From NCBI RefSeq assembly GCF_036227105.1, contig NZ_CP109434.1, positions 6,296,501 to 6,360,500 of the forward strand: a stretch of 64,000 nt of DNA. The letters are read 5' to 3'. This document shows positions 49,932 through 59,942 of the stretch, in pieces; within the stretch, counting starts at the first letter, position 1; the number at the start of each line of letters is the position of its first letter. Under the pieces are notes generated by a model. The model saw only the letters and a program-made list of their open reading frames with translations, was not told the DNA's origin and made no database searches. Source of the DNA: Amycolatopsis sp. NBC_01488. GTDB taxonomy: Bacteria > Actinomycetota > Actinomycetes > Mycobacteriales > Pseudonocardiaceae. The position numbers and the translations under genes are program-made.

Positions 49932-51590
49932 ATGGCTTCGACGTCCACCCCGAGCAAGCCGGTGTCGCTTTTCCGGCTCGACGGCACCGCGGCCGAGCAA
50001 GAGCTGCTCGTGCCGCTGAAAGACGACCAGATCGTCACCGACACCGAGGTCGACTTGTCCGGTACGCGCGCACGGCTGGTCGCGGGCCGGTTCCGCACCG
50101 AGGCGCCGCAATGGTTGCCGCACGCGGCGTCGCTCACCGGCACCGAGCTGGCCCTGTCGTCCGAGCTGCCGTTCGCGGTGCTGCTCGTGCCCCGGCCGCC
50201 GTGGACCTACGCGGTCACCTGGGGCGCCGGGCACCTGATCCTCAACGACGAACACGTCGACCAGGGCTTCGGCCTGCTGTTCGGGATCCGGCGCCTCGAC
50301 CCGTTCGACCTCGGCCTGGTCGCCAGCGCGGCCCTGGACACGTCGGCCCGCGCCACACAGACGTCGATCCCCGGCGGCGGCGATCTTTCGGCGTTTCGCC
50401 TGGAGCCCTACGGCGAGCTGGTCAACCGGCTGGCCGGCACGGCCGACCTGGCCGACCTCACCTACGGGCGGATCACCGGCCGCCGCCACCGCATCCGCGC
50501 CGGCAACGCCGTGTGGCTGCCGCTGGCCAAGGACCCCGCCGCGTTCCTGGCCGACCTCGACGCCGTCGGCGCGGTCGTCGACGAGCCCGACGCGCACTCG
50601 GCGTTGCGGTTCGTCGCGCAGACCCGGCCGCTGGATCGCCACGACAGCCTCCTGCCGACCCTCGAACGCCGCCTGGCCGAGAGCGTCGACGGCGAGAACG
50701 GCGCGCTCGGGCTCGCCTGGCCGGCGACGGCCGTGCACGACGCCGAGCAGGCCGGCTCGTTCCGGATCACCGGCTTGGGCCCCGGCGGCCCGTTCACGGT
50801 CCCCGGCCGGCTGGAGCTCGCGCACCTGACCGACCGGCTGGCCGGGATCGACGTCGACGACCGGCTGAAGGCCGTGCGCGCCGGGCGGATCGTGCCCTGC
50901 GCCGACGACGCGGGCGAGGAGGAAGCGGGCGCCTCGATCCCGGTGGCGCGCTGGCTGGTGTTCGAGACGACGATCGACCACGTCCGGTACGTCTTCCACC
51001 AGGGACGCTGGTACCGCATCGGCGAGACCTATGTCCGGCAACTGCGCGAGCAGGTCGCCGCGATGCTCGCTCGCCGGTTCGACTGGCCGCCGGTTCCGTG
51101 GGTCCCGACGGGCACCCCCGACGACGAGCACGCGTACTGCCGGCAGGTCGCCGAGGAGCCCGGATTCCTGTGCCTGGACCGGGATTTCGCGAGCACGCCG
51201 CTGCACCCGCGGTTCGAGCTGTGCGACCTGCTCGGGCCGGGCGACGAGCTGATCCACGTCAAGTGGCTGAGCCGCGCCACGGCCGCCAGCCACCTGTGCA
51301 CGCAGGCGCTCGTCTCGGCCGAGGCACTGGCCCACGAGCCCGAAGCGCTGGCGCAGCTCGCTGCGAAAGCCGCGCCGGATCGGGTGATCGACCGGATCCC
51401 GCGCACGGTCGTGCTCGCGGCGGCCGGCCGCTCCTGGAACATCGACGAGCTGTTCACCCTGTCCCAGGTGTCGCTGCTGCGCCTGGACCGGTCGGTGCGC
51501 GCGCTGCAGGCGACCTTGCGCTTCGCGGACGTCCCGTACGTGCCGAAGGCCCGCACGCACGCCACGTCTGCCCGCCGGCGACGAAGCTGA
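49932..51590 (+). CDS. DUF6119 / TIGR04141-family protein
   Basis: A 552-aa protein I recognise as the 'sporadically distributed' TIGR04141/DUF6119 group. Features include an N-terminal FRLDGTAAEQELL, the central GRRHRIRAGNAVWLPL, a region FHQGRWYRIGETYV, and near the end ELCDLLGPGDELIHVKWL with downstream SHLCTQALVSAEAL. The C-terminal half resembles a nuclease-like fold in related proteins. The patchy distribution suggests a defence or mobile role, but the function is not established. The upstream AT-richer DNA fits horizontal gain. Confidence 0.75.
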   Translation: MASTSTPSKPVSLFRLDGTAAEQELLVPLKDDQIVTDTEVDLSGTRARLVAGRFRTEAPQWLPHAASLTGTELALSSELPFAVLLVPRPPWTYAVTWGAGHLILNDEHVDQGFGLLFGIRRLDPFDLGLVASAALDTSARATQTSIPGGGDLSAFRLEPYGELVNRLAGTADLADLTYGRITGRRHRIRAGNAVWLPLAKDPAAFLADLDAVGAVVDEPDAHSALRFVAQTRPLDRHDSLLPTLERRLAESVDGENGALGLAWPATAVHDAEQAGSFRITGLGPGGPFTVPGRLELAHLTDRLAGIDVDDRLKAVRAGRIVPCADDAGEEEAGASIPVARWLVFETTIDHVRYVFHQGRWYRIGETYVRQLREQVAAMLARRFDWPPVPWVPTGTPDDEHAYCRQVAEEPGFLCLDRDFASTPLHPRFELCDLLGPGDELIHVKWLSRATAASHLCTQALVSAEALAHEPEALAQLAAKAAPDRVIDRIPRTVVLAAAGRSWNIDELFTLSQVSLLRLDRSVRALQATLRFADVPYVPKARTHATSARRRRS

Positions 51591-51723
51591 TGGGGCTGCA
51601 CCGGCTGCATCGTGCGGGGAGCAGCACCTGAACGTGCTACGGGGAAGCGGTGAGCGCTCTGCGGACTGCTCCTTCGACGAGGATCGGCACGACCCCAAGC
51701 GCGTCAACGGCGCGGGCCGGGGA

Positions 51724-54700
51724 TCACCGGGGACGCAGGCTGTTCGGCAAGATCGGCACCAGCGATGTCACGACTCCGGTCGTGATCCCGGCGCCGACCC
51801 CGGCCCAGGCCAGCGGGCCGAGCGGTGTGCAGCCGAAGAACCGGCTGACCCCGGGCGTCTGCACGATCGCCGCCAGCGTGAGGGCCGAGCCGACTGCCGT
51901 GCCGACCACCAGCGGGCTGTGCAGGCGGCCGCGCAGCGTCTGGGCCAGCTGCGTGCCCACCAGCGCGCACAACGCCATCGTGCTCGTGCGGCGGGCCGTG
52001 CCGGGGGTGAAGCGGCCGATCAGCCACGCCGTCGTCGCGCCGACGCCCGTCGTCACCCCTCGGCTGGTGATGTCGGGGGAGAGCCCTTCGCCGAGGTTTG
52101 CCGGGCCGCTGTCCGGGGCGTCGTCCGGGCGGGTCACGGCCACCGCCATCGCCGGGAACAGGTCCGTCAGCAGGTTCACCAGCAGCAGCTGCCGGGTGGC
52201 CAGCGGCGAATCACCCGAAAGAAGGGTGCCCAGCACCGAAAATCCGATCTCGCCCGCGTTGCCGCCGACCAGGATGACCACCGCGTCGGACACGCTCCGC
52301 CGCAGCGCGCGGCCTTCCGCCACGGCGTCCAGCAAGACCGTCAGGTCGCCGTCGGTCAGCGCGAGGTCCGCGGCCGTGCGGGCGGCCGTCGACGACCGGG
52401 CCCGCACCCCGATGCCGACGTCCGCCGCGCGGATGGCGGCCGCGTCGTTCGCGCCGTCGCCGACCATCGCCGTCACCCGGCCTGCTTCGCGCAGCGCCTC
52501 GACCACCTGCAGCTTCTGCTCCGGCGCGACGCGGGCGATCACCCCGGCGCCGGACAGCAGCCGGGCGCGTCCGGCGCGGTCGAGCCCGGCCAGCTCGTCG
52601 CCGGTGACGACCGGGCTGTCGGCGGGCCACCCGAGCGACGTCGCGATGGCCCGCGCCGTGTGCGGGTGGTCGCCGGTCAGCATCACCGGGGCCACCCCGG
52701 CCGCGCGGAGGCCGGTGACCAGCGGCTCGGCCGTGGCGCGCAGGGCGTCGGCCAGGCCGACGAAGCCGGCGAACTCGAGGTCCGAAGGCAGGTCGCCGTC
52801 GAGCGCGGTCCCGTCCGGGACCTTCCGCGACGCCACCGCCAGCACGCGCAACCCCTTGTCCGCCAAGGCTTCCCCGGCCTCGGAAAGCTGCTCCGCCCCG
52901 GCGCACGCGGGCAGGACAATCTCCGGGGCGCCTTTGACGAGCAGCACCGTCCCGTCGTCGCCGTCCCGCCCGATGGTGGCCGAGTACCCACGGTTGGCCT
53001 CGAACGGCTGACCGTCCACTTCGGACCAGGTGGGGTCCGGCCCGGCGGCTTCCAGCACGGCGTGGTCGGTGGCGTGCACCCGGACGTGCGGGTCGTCGAG
53101 CGAGCCCGGGCACGCCCGGGCGGCGGCCCGCAGCACCGCGTCGTCCGGCCCCGGCTCGCGCGGTTCGCCGTCCGGCCCGGTCGTGGCGACCACGCGCAGC
53201 CGGTTCTCGGTCAGCGTGCCGGTCTTGTCGAAACACACGACGTCCAAGCGCCCCAACGCTTCCAGCGCGCGTGGCGTGCGCACGAGCACCCCACGGGCCG
53301 ACAGCCGCCGGGCCGCCGCGCGCTGCGCCACCGTGGCCACCAGCGGCAGCCCCTCGGGCACGGCGGCGACGGCGATCGCCACCCCGCCGGCCAGCGCACG
53401 GCGCATCGGCCGGCCGCGCAGCGCGGACAGCCCGGTGACCAGGGCACCGCCGAGCATCGTCAGCGGCAGGGCGCGGCGGGTGAGGTCCTGCAGCCGTGCC
53501 TGGATGCCCGCCGCGGCGGCGGTGCGGGTGGCCAGCTCGACGGCCCGGCCGGCGACCGTCGCGGACCCGGTCGCCACGACCACGGCGGTGCACTCGCCGC
53601 TGACCACCGTGGTGCCGGCGAAGACCAGGCAGCTGCGCTCGGCCAGCGGCGCCCCGGGCACCGGGGCGAGCTGCTTTTCGACCGGCAGCGACTCGCCGGT
53701 CAGCGCGGATTCGTCGACCTCCGTTTCGGACGCGGTGAGCAGCCGGGCGTCGGCCGGGACGACGTCGCCGACCCGCAGTTCGATCCGGTCGCCCGGCGCG
53801 AGCTCGCGCGCGTCGACCAGCCCGCCGCCGGCCTTGCGGGCCCGTTGCCGCTCGTCGTCGCGGAGCTTGGCCAGCGCCCGGCGGCCGCGAAACTGCTGGG
53901 TGCCGCCGACGACGGCGTTGAGGCCCATCGCCGCGGCCACGAGCAGCGCGTCCACCGGCGAACCGACCACCGCGGAGGCCACCGCGCCGAGCGCCAGCAC
54001 CGGCGTCAGCGGGTCGCTCAGCTCGGCGGCGACGTCGGCGGCCAGCCCCGCCCCGAACCGGACCGGTGCCGCCGCCGGGTGCCGGGCCAGCGTCTCCGCC
54101 ACCGTCCGCACCCGCCGCGTCGCCACGTCCCAGGAGGTCGGGTCCGGTCCGGGCGCCGCGAGCCGCTCGACGACCTCGTCCGCGGTCAGCTCGTGCCAGG
54201 CGACCCGGTCGCGGCCCTCCGGCGGGCGGGCCGCGGCGACGCGCAGCGCGGCGAGCCAGCCCATGCCGATCGCGGTCAGCCCGCCGAGCGCGATCGGATC
54301 CAGCCGCGGCAGCGCCGGCAGCAACGGCCGTCGGCGGCCGGGGCGGCGTCCGGACATCAGCAGCAGCGCGCTGACCAGGGCCCCGGCGGTGGCCAGCCGG
54401 GTGCCGCGCCGGCTGTTCGCCCGGGCCGCGGCGGTGGCCAGCAGCACCCGCCACACTCCGGTCGGCCCGGGGCGGACGAGCAGGTCGGCGTTCCAGAGCA
54501 CGGGGGCGTCCCGGTCGGTGAGCGCGACGCACAGGTCTCCGGCGAGCAGGCCGGCCACGTCGTCCGAGCCGGGCCCGCACGTCGGTGCCGGGCGGCCGAC
54601 GGTGAGCACGACCCCGCCTTCGTCCTGCAGCCGCGTCACCACCCCGGTGAACGTCTCACCCGCGCCGGTGGTGACGACGTCGTCCGCGAGTGCGGCGAAC

Positions 54701-55938
54701 TCGCCCAGCCGGCCACGGGCGTCCGGCCCGGCGATGACCACCCGCGCCTCTGCCCGTCGCGCCGCGTCCAGCACCGCCTCGGCGTGCGGGTCCAGCCCGG
54801 TTTCGCCGTGCAGCACGTCGGCGTGCAGCACCACGGTGTCGACAGTGTCCAGTGCCTTGAGCCGGTCCGGGTCGCGGACGAGCACGCCTTCGCGGGCGAA
54901 CGCGGTGCCCATCGCGGAATGGAAAGCCGTGTCGGCGTACCGGGCCGGCATCGGCGACGCGGCGAGAACCGCTTCGGCGGCTTCGTGCGCGTCGCGGCGC
55001 ATCAGCAGGTCGGCCACCGCGGCGAGCAGGCCGCCGCCGACGGCGTTCTTGGCGTAGTCCTCCGCCGGGGCCGCGACCCGCCGCTGCGGCGGGGTCACGC
55101 TCAGACTGGGCCGGTGCGGCGAGCAAAGATCGTCGTGCACGGCGTCGAACGCGGCGAGCCGGGCGACCGCTTCGGCGAGCTGACCCGTGCGGAGGACAGC
55201 GTCGAGCGCGAGCTCGACCGGGGCCTGGCTCAGCCCGCGCACCGCGGCGGAGACACCCGCCCGCGTCAGTTCGGCGGTGTACCAGCCGAACCGCTCATCC
55301 AGGGCGGCGCGGACGGCGGGGTGCTCCCGGGCCGCGGACACCACGGCCCGGATTCCTTCGTGGAGCTTGCCCGAGCGGACCGCGGTCGTCCCGACCGCCA
55401 CGGCGAACCCGGCGACGTCCATCGCCAAGGCCAGCGCGGCCGTCCGCACCCCGTACGTGTCACCGGGGTGCGCGGGGGCGCAGTCGCCGGGCTCGGCCGG
55501 CGCGAGCCCGTGCCGCTCGCAGCGGTCGGCGATCCAGCCCGCCACCGCGTCCGCCGCGGATTCCGCGGCCAGGTGGACGACCACGCTGCCCAGCCCGCCG
55601 TCCCAGTACGCCCCGGCGACGTCCGCGTGCGCGGCCACCTCGGCGGCCAGCGCCCGCACGTCCGGGCGGCCGCCGTCAAGCGCCCGCAGCGGCACGTGCA
55701 GGCGGCGTCCCGCGCGCCACACCGCCGAGCGGGACCCCGTGGCGTTGCGCACGACCCGCGCGGCCCGCACCGACGTGCGGCTCGCCGTCCCGGTCACTTC
55801 CCCCGCCGTCGCGGCCGCCCCCGAGACCAGCTCACCGGCCAGCGTGACGGCCTTCTTCGCTTCCCGCGTCGCCAGGACGGGCCCGGCCACGGCGAGGGTC
55901 ATCCCGGTCTTCGCCACCGCGAGCAAACCTCCGAGCAC
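51724..55938 (-). CDS. CtpI-like P-type cation-transporting ATPase
   Basis: A very large P-type ATPase (about 1404 aa). The C-terminal half is a complete pump: ESALTGESLPVEKQ (actuator TGES), VPEGLPLV in M4, DKTGTLTE with the phosphorylated Asp, KGAPE, and MVGDGANDAAAIRAADVGIG. The N-terminal about 600 residues, rich in Ala/Val, contain a domain (ALAAEVAAHADVAGAYWDGG) like a degenerate metal-binding domain, as in mycobacterial CtpI. The transported ion is unknown. GTG 55938 is favoured with GGAGG 5 bp upstream; GTG 55950 is an alternative. Confidence 0.88.
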   Translation of the reverse strand: MLGGLLAVAKTGMTLAVAGPVLATREAKKAVTLAGELVSGAAATAGEVTGTASRTSVRAARVVRNATGSRSAVWRAGRRLHVPLRALDGGRPDVRALAAEVAAHADVAGAYWDGGLGSVVVHLAAESAADAVAGWIADRCERHGLAPAEPGDCAPAHPGDTYGVRTAALALAMDVAGFAVAVGTTAVRSGKLHEGIRAVVSAAREHPAVRAALDERFGWYTAELTRAGVSAAVRGLSQAPVELALDAVLRTGQLAEAVARLAAFDAVHDDLCSPHRPSLSVTPPQRRVAAPAEDYAKNAVGGGLLAAVADLLMRRDAHEAAEAVLAASPMPARYADTAFHSAMGTAFAREGVLVRDPDRLKALDTVDTVVLHADVLHGETGLDPHAEAVLDAARRAEARVVIAGPDARGRLGEFAALADDVVTTGAGETFTGVVTRLQDEGGVVLTVGRPAPTCGPGSDDVAGLLAGDLCVALTDRDAPVLWNADLLVRPGPTGVWRVLLATAAARANSRRGTRLATAGALVSALLLMSGRRPGRRRPLLPALPRLDPIALGGLTAIGMGWLAALRVAAARPPEGRDRVAWHELTADEVVERLAAPGPDPTSWDVATRRVRTVAETLARHPAAAPVRFGAGLAADVAAELSDPLTPVLALGAVASAVVGSPVDALLVAAAMGLNAVVGGTQQFRGRRALAKLRDDERQRARKAGGGLVDARELAPGDRIELRVGDVVPADARLLTASETEVDESALTGESLPVEKQLAPVPGAPLAERSCLVFAGTTVVSGECTAVVVATGSATVAGRAVELATRTAAAAGIQARLQDLTRRALPLTMLGGALVTGLSALRGRPMRRALAGGVAIAVAAVPEGLPLVATVAQRAAARRLSARGVLVRTPRALEALGRLDVVCFDKTGTLTENRLRVVATTGPDGEPREPGPDDAVLRAAARACPGSLDDPHVRVHATDHAVLEAAGPDPTWSEVDGQPFEANRGYSATIGRDGDDGTVLLVKGAPEIVLPACAGAEQLSEAGEALADKGLRVLAVASRKVPDGTALDGDLPSDLEFAGFVGLADALRATAEPLVTGLRAAGVAPVMLTGDHPHTARAIATSLGWPADSPVVTGDELAGLDRAGRARLLSGAGVIARVAPEQKLQVVEALREAGRVTAMVGDGANDAAAIRAADVGIGVRARSSTAARTAADLALTDGDLTVLLDAVAEGRALRRSVSDAVVILVGGNAGEIGFSVLGTLLSGDSPLATRQLLLVNLLTDLFPAMAVAVTRPDDAPDSGPANLGEGLSPDITSRGVTTGVGATTAWLIGRFTPGTARRTSTMALCALVGTQLAQTLRGRLHSPLVVGTAVGSALTLAAIVQTPGVSRFFGCTPLGPLAWAGVGAGITTGVVTSLVPILPNSLRPR

Positions 55939-56098
55939 GCACACCTCCACCAGCCGGTCCGTCCCCGACAGGCTTTCCCGGCGGCGGGTGGATCAAACGC
56001 CGCTGGACGACGACGGGAGGGGTGCTGCCGGTTTACCGTTCGGGTGGCCGGGTAGCCGCGAAGAAACCTGGAAAACACGCACGCGAGAGGGCGATCCC

Positions 56099-58201
56099 GT
56101 GACTGACGGACGCAACGACGCGAAGCACGAGCAACTGGAGGAATTCCGCAGCGACCCGGCCGGTACGGCGCTCACCACGCAGCAGGGCGTCCGGGTCGGG
56201 CACACCGACGACTCGCTGAGCGCGGGCACGCGTGGGCCGACGCTGCTCGAGGACTTCCACGCGCGGGAGAAGATCACCCACTTCGACCACGAACGCATCC
56301 CCGAACGAGTGGTGCACGCCCGCGGCGCCGGCGCGTACGGTTTCTTCGAGGCCTACGACGACTCGCTGAGCGGGTACACCGCCGCGGAATTCCTCACCAG
56401 TGGCGAGCGGATCCCGGTGTTCGTCCGCTTCTCCACCGTCGCCGGCTCGCGCGGTTCCGCCGACACCGTCCGCGACGTGCGTGGGTTCGCCACGAAGTTC
56501 TACACCCGTCAGGGCAACTACGACCTGGTCGGCAACAACATGCCGGTGTTCTTCATCCAGGACGGCATCAAGTTCCCCGACTTCGTCCACGCCGTGAAGC
56601 CCGAACCGCCGAACGAGATCCCGCAGGCGCAGTCCGCGCACGACACGTTCTGGGACTTCGTCTCGCTGCAGCCGGAGTCGCTGCACATGGTGCTGTGGCT
56701 GATGTCCGACCGCGCGCTGCCGCGCAGCTACCGGATGATGCAGGGCTTCGGCGTGCACACCTTCCGGCTGGTCAACGCCGACGGCCAGGGCACGTTCGTC
56801 AAGTTCCACTGGAAGCCGGTCCTCGGCACGCACTCCCTGGTCTGGGACGAGTGCCAGAAGATCGCCGGCAAGGATCCGGACTTCAACCGCCGTGACCTGT
56901 GGGACGCCATCGAAGCGGGCCAGTACCCGGAGTGGGAGCTCGGTGTGCAGCTGGTCGACGAGTCCGCCGAGCACGATTTCGACTTCGACCTGCTCGACCC
57001 CACCAAGCTCATCCCCGAGGAACAGGTCCCGGTGCTGCCGGCCGGGCGGATGGTGCTCGACCGCAACCCGGAGAACTTCTTCGCCGAGACCGAGCAGATC
57101 GCCTTCCACACCGCCAACGTCGTCCCCGGCATCGACTTCACCAACGATCCGCTGCTGCAGGCCCGCAACTTCTCCTACCTGGACACCCAGCTGATCCGCC
57201 TCGGCGGACCGAACTTCGCCCAGCTGCCGGTGAACCGGCCGATCGCCGACGTCGCCACCGACCAACGCGACGGCCACGGCCAGCAGACGATCCACAAAGG
57301 ACAGACGAGCTACTTCCGCAACTCCCTCGGCGGCGGCTGCCCGGCCATCGCGGATTCCGGCACCTTCCAGCACTACACCGAAGCCGTCTCCGGGCACAAG
57401 ATCCGCGAACGCAGCCCCAGCTTCAAGGACTTCTACAGCCAGGCCACCCTGTTCTGGAACAGCATGACCGACGTCGAACGCGACCACATCGTCGCCGCGT
57501 TCCGGTTCGAACTGGGCAAGGTCACCGAGAAGGGCGTCCGCGCCCGGACCGTCGACGAGCTCAACCACGTCGACCACGACCTGGCCACGCGGGTCGCAAG
57601 CGGCATCGGTGTCCCGGCACCGGCGGCGGAGACGCCCCACCACGGCCACCGCTCGCCGGCGCTGTCCCAGCTCGGCCAGCCGAACCTCAATCCCCACGGC
57701 CGGAAGGTCGCGATCCTCGCCGCCGACGGTGTCGACACGATCGGCACCCGCAAGCTGCTGGACGCCCTCGAAGCCGCTGACGTGACCGGTGAGGTCCTGG
57801 CCCCGGCCGACGGCGAGCTGGCCCCGGGCGGCGACGGCGGCCCGCTGCCGGCCGACCGCCAGCTCGCCACGACGGCGTCGGTGCTCTACGACGCGGTCGT
57901 CGTCCCGTGCGGGCCGGGCAGCGTCGACCAGCTGGCCCAGGACGGCGAAGCCGTGCATTTCGTCGCCGAGGCCTACAAGCACCTGAAGCCGGTGGCCGCG
58001 TTCGGTTCCGGCCTCGACCTGCTCCGGCGGGCGGGAGTGCCGGCCCAGCTCGCCGACGACACGAAAACCCGTATCGACGACGGCGTCGTGACCACGACCT
58101 CGGCCGCGGCCGACCTGCCGGACGAGTTCGCCGCCTCCTTCCTGGCCGCGCTGTCCGAACACCGGATCTGGAGCCGCAGCACCAGCACGATCCCCGCGTG
58201 A
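56099..58201 (+). CDS. katE: Large-subunit (clade II) catalase HPII
   Basis: A 700-aa heme catalase. His73 (RVVHARGAGAYGFF), Asn146 (LVGNNMPVFF) and the heme-ligand Tyr360 (RNFSYLDTQLIRLGG) are present. The final about 150 residues (HGRKVAILAADGVD onward) form the flavodoxin/DJ-1-like domain of large-subunit catalases. It breaks down hydrogen peroxide. GTG 56099 follows GAGAGGGCG. The gene is divergent from the CtpI-like ATPase and is followed 16 bp later by a ChaB protein, likely in one transcript. Confidence 0.93.
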   Translation: MTDGRNDAKHEQLEEFRSDPAGTALTTQQGVRVGHTDDSLSAGTRGPTLLEDFHAREKITHFDHERIPERVVHARGAGAYGFFEAYDDSLSGYTAAEFLTSGERIPVFVRFSTVAGSRGSADTVRDVRGFATKFYTRQGNYDLVGNNMPVFFIQDGIKFPDFVHAVKPEPPNEIPQAQSAHDTFWDFVSLQPESLHMVLWLMSDRALPRSYRMMQGFGVHTFRLVNADGQGTFVKFHWKPVLGTHSLVWDECQKIAGKDPDFNRRDLWDAIEAGQYPEWELGVQLVDESAEHDFDFDLLDPTKLIPEEQVPVLPAGRMVLDRNPENFFAETEQIAFHTANVVPGIDFTNDPLLQARNFSYLDTQLIRLGGPNFAQLPVNRPIADVATDQRDGHGQQTIHKGQTSYFRNSLGGGCPAIADSGTFQHYTEAVSGHKIRERSPSFKDFYSQATLFWNSMTDVERDHIVAAFRFELGKVTEKGVRARTVDELNHVDHDLATRVASGIGVPAPAAETPHHGHRSPALSQLGQPNLNPHGRKVAILAADGVDTIGTRKLLDALEAADVTGEVLAPADGELAPGGDGGPLPADRQLATTASVLYDAVVVPCGPGSVDQLAQDGEAVHFVAEAYKHLKPVAAFGSGLDLLRRAGVPAQLADDTKTRIDDGVVTTTSAAADLPDEFAASFLAALSEHRIWSRSTSTIPA

Positions 58202-58217
58202 AAGAGGAGGCCACCGC

Positions 58218-58622
58218 ATGCCAGGACGGGAAGACCTGCCCAGTACTCTCCTGCGTTCGCCGCGCAAGGCGCAGGACACCTGGGTGGCTGCGCATGACTC
58301 CGCGCTGGAGACCTACGGTCCGGGCCGCCGCGCCGCCCAGACCGCGTTCGCCGCCGTGAAGCACTCCTTCGAGAAGGTCGGCGACCATTGGGAGCCGAAG
58401 CGGCGACGCGGGCCGTCCGACGAGCAGGCCGCGGGCGGTGCCGGGCAGCCCGCGAAACGCACCCACGGCGGTGTCGACGCGGAAGCGAGCAAGCAGCACC
58501 TGTACCGCCTGGCGCGTGAACTCGGGATTCCTGGACGGTCACGCATGTCGAAACGCGAACTCGTCGAGGCGCTGGAGAAGGCCAGCCGGCGGGAAAGTGC
58601 CCGCGCTCGCCGGCAGAAGTGA
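58218..58622 (+). CDS. ChaB-family protein with SAP/Rho-N-like C-terminus
   Basis: A 134-aa basic protein. Residues 1-60 (LPSTLLRSPRKAQDTWVAAHDSA) match the ChaB domain; the end (SKQHLYRLARELGIPGRSRMSKRELVEAL) is a SAP/Rho-N-type helical DNA- or RNA-binding motif. ATG 58218 follows AAAGAGGAGG. Association with catalase suggests a stress role, but none is proven. Confidence 0.85.
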   Translation: MPGREDLPSTLLRSPRKAQDTWVAAHDSALETYGPGRRAAQTAFAAVKHSFEKVGDHWEPKRRRGPSDEQAAGGAGQPAKRTHGGVDAEASKQHLYRLARELGIPGRSRMSKRELVEALEKASRRESARARRQK

Positions 58623-58873
58623 CAGTCCATCGTGGACGCACGAGGAAGGAGCGACTCGGCCGGGCAAACCTGGTGCTGCCGGCTGCCGGACATTACGGGT
58701 TTTCGGAGCGGCGCGTGGTGCCGCGGGGCTCGGCGTCTTCGCCCGGCGCCTCGTGCCCGCTGTGTTCGACCGCTTCGCGGACCTCTTGGCCGACGGCCAA
58801 AGCGGCTTCTACCGGTCGGAACGGCGCCTTCGGCCCGCCGCACCGACCGGTTACCCCGGGCGCGACCGGCCGG
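58623..58873. other. Gap between the ChaB gene and encapsulin
   Basis: There is no convincing gene. The palindrome GACCGGCCGGTC (58864-58875) at the convergent end may help end transcription of the shell gene. Confidence 0.4.
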
Positions 58874-59692
58874 TCAGGCGGTCAGCGTGATGGCGGCGTC
58901 GGGTTCGACGACCCGGAAGCTGAAGCTCTCCTCCAGGTAGAGCGTCACCGTCTCGGCGTCGTGGTGGCTGTAGCCGACCGCGAGGTCCTGGCCGAGCTCG
59001 AGGGAGAAGTCGCCGCCGTCGAGGCTCACGATGAGGGCGCCGTCCAGGCCGGGCGCGCGGACCACCTTGCCGCCGCCCAGGACGCGGCGGAGGTGGTCGA
59101 ACAGCAGGTGCCCGCCGTGTTCGGTGCTCTCCACGATGCGTGTGTAGCCGTTGGGGGTGATCGCCAGCCCGTACGGGCCCTTGATGCCGGCCTGGCGCAG
59201 GGTGTCGACCGCGCGGGCGACGACGCCGGGGTAGGCGTCGGGGTCGTCGCCGAGCGGCGGCGTGTCGTACGGGCAGGTTTCGGTGATCCCGGTGATGCCG
59301 GCCGCGGCCCAGCCGTGGAAGACGGCGCGGTTCTCGATCATCGCGATCTGCTTCGCCGCGCGGTCGAGGTCGTCGAATTCGAGGTCGTCGGCGCCGCGCT
59401 CGGCGTCGTCCAGCTCCGTGCGCGACACCGTGAACGGCACCCGCACCTCGGTGAGCGGCAGCACCCGCCGTTGCCGGACCACCGCGCCTTCGCCCAGCCC
59501 GGCCAGTGACCCGGCGGCCAGCGTCGCGGTCCGCCCGAGGTCGGTGGCGGAGTGGCGCCAGCCGTGCGGGCCGGCGACGTCGACGAGCCGGCGCGCCGCG
59601 AGGTGGGTCTGCAGACGCTCCTTGGCCTCGGCGTCGACCTCCTTCCAGCCCGCGTCGGTGATCGGGGCCAGGTCGCGCATCAGGTGGTTCAT
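58874..59692 (-). CDS. Encapsulin nanocompartment shell protein (family 1)
   Basis: A 272-aa protein of the encapsulin/linocin-M18 family with an HK97-like fold. MNHLMRDLAPITDAGW, RRLVDVAGPHGW and the C-terminal YLEESFSFRVVEPDAAITL are characteristic. Such shells self-assemble and enclose cargo bearing a C-terminal targeting peptide. The hemerythrin gene at 61258-61809, same strand, encodes such a tail, and the two were evidently one operon before an IS110-type element entered between them. ATG 59692 has CGGGAG 8 bp upstream, a sequence supplied by the element's end if the inferred junction is right. Confidence 0.93.
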   Translation of the reverse strand: MNHLMRDLAPITDAGWKEVDAEAKERLQTHLAARRLVDVAGPHGWRHSATDLGRTATLAAGSLAGLGEGAVVRQRRVLPLTEVRVPFTVSRTELDDAERGADDLEFDDLDRAAKQIAMIENRAVFHGWAAAGITGITETCPYDTPPLGDDPDAYPGVVARAVDTLRQAGIKGPYGLAITPNGYTRIVESTEHGGHLLFDHLRRVLGGGKVVRAPGLDGALIVSLDGGDFSLELGQDLAVGYSHHDAETVTLYLEESFSFRVVEPDAAITLTA

Positions 59693-59740
59693 GTCAGAAG
59701 CTCCCGTCTGTTTCGCAGGCTTCACGGGGCTGGGAAGATG

Positions 59741-59913
59741 GGGTGGGCCGCTCGGTAAGCCGGTTGGACTGTGATGCGGTGAGAGCTCGAATGTCAGAAT
59801 GGTGATGGAGGTCCGCTCCGGGACTACGGTTTGTGCCAGACCGGCGGTGCGCCGCCGCACGAGCACGTGTGTCAGTTTCGCTGCTTCCCGGGACCTCTCC
59901 GAGCGGCCCACCC
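59741..59913 (+). ncRNA. Candidate bridge RNA region of the IS110 element
   Basis: The left-end non-coding segment is bounded by a perfect 15-bp inverted repeat (GGGTGGGCCGCTCGG at 59741-59755 and its complement at 59899-59913), 173 nt overall, near the size of known IS110 bridge RNAs. ATGTCAGAA at 59791-59799 repeats the target flank at 59691-59699, as expected for a left target guide. A donor guide was not identified clearly. Confidence 0.45.
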
Positions 59914-59942
59914 AGGACGACAGGACCGATGGGTGGTACATC

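Noticed and set aside
58619..59509. Plus-strand open frame over encapsulin
   Set aside because: It runs antisense to the shell gene, and its first part shows no protein family.
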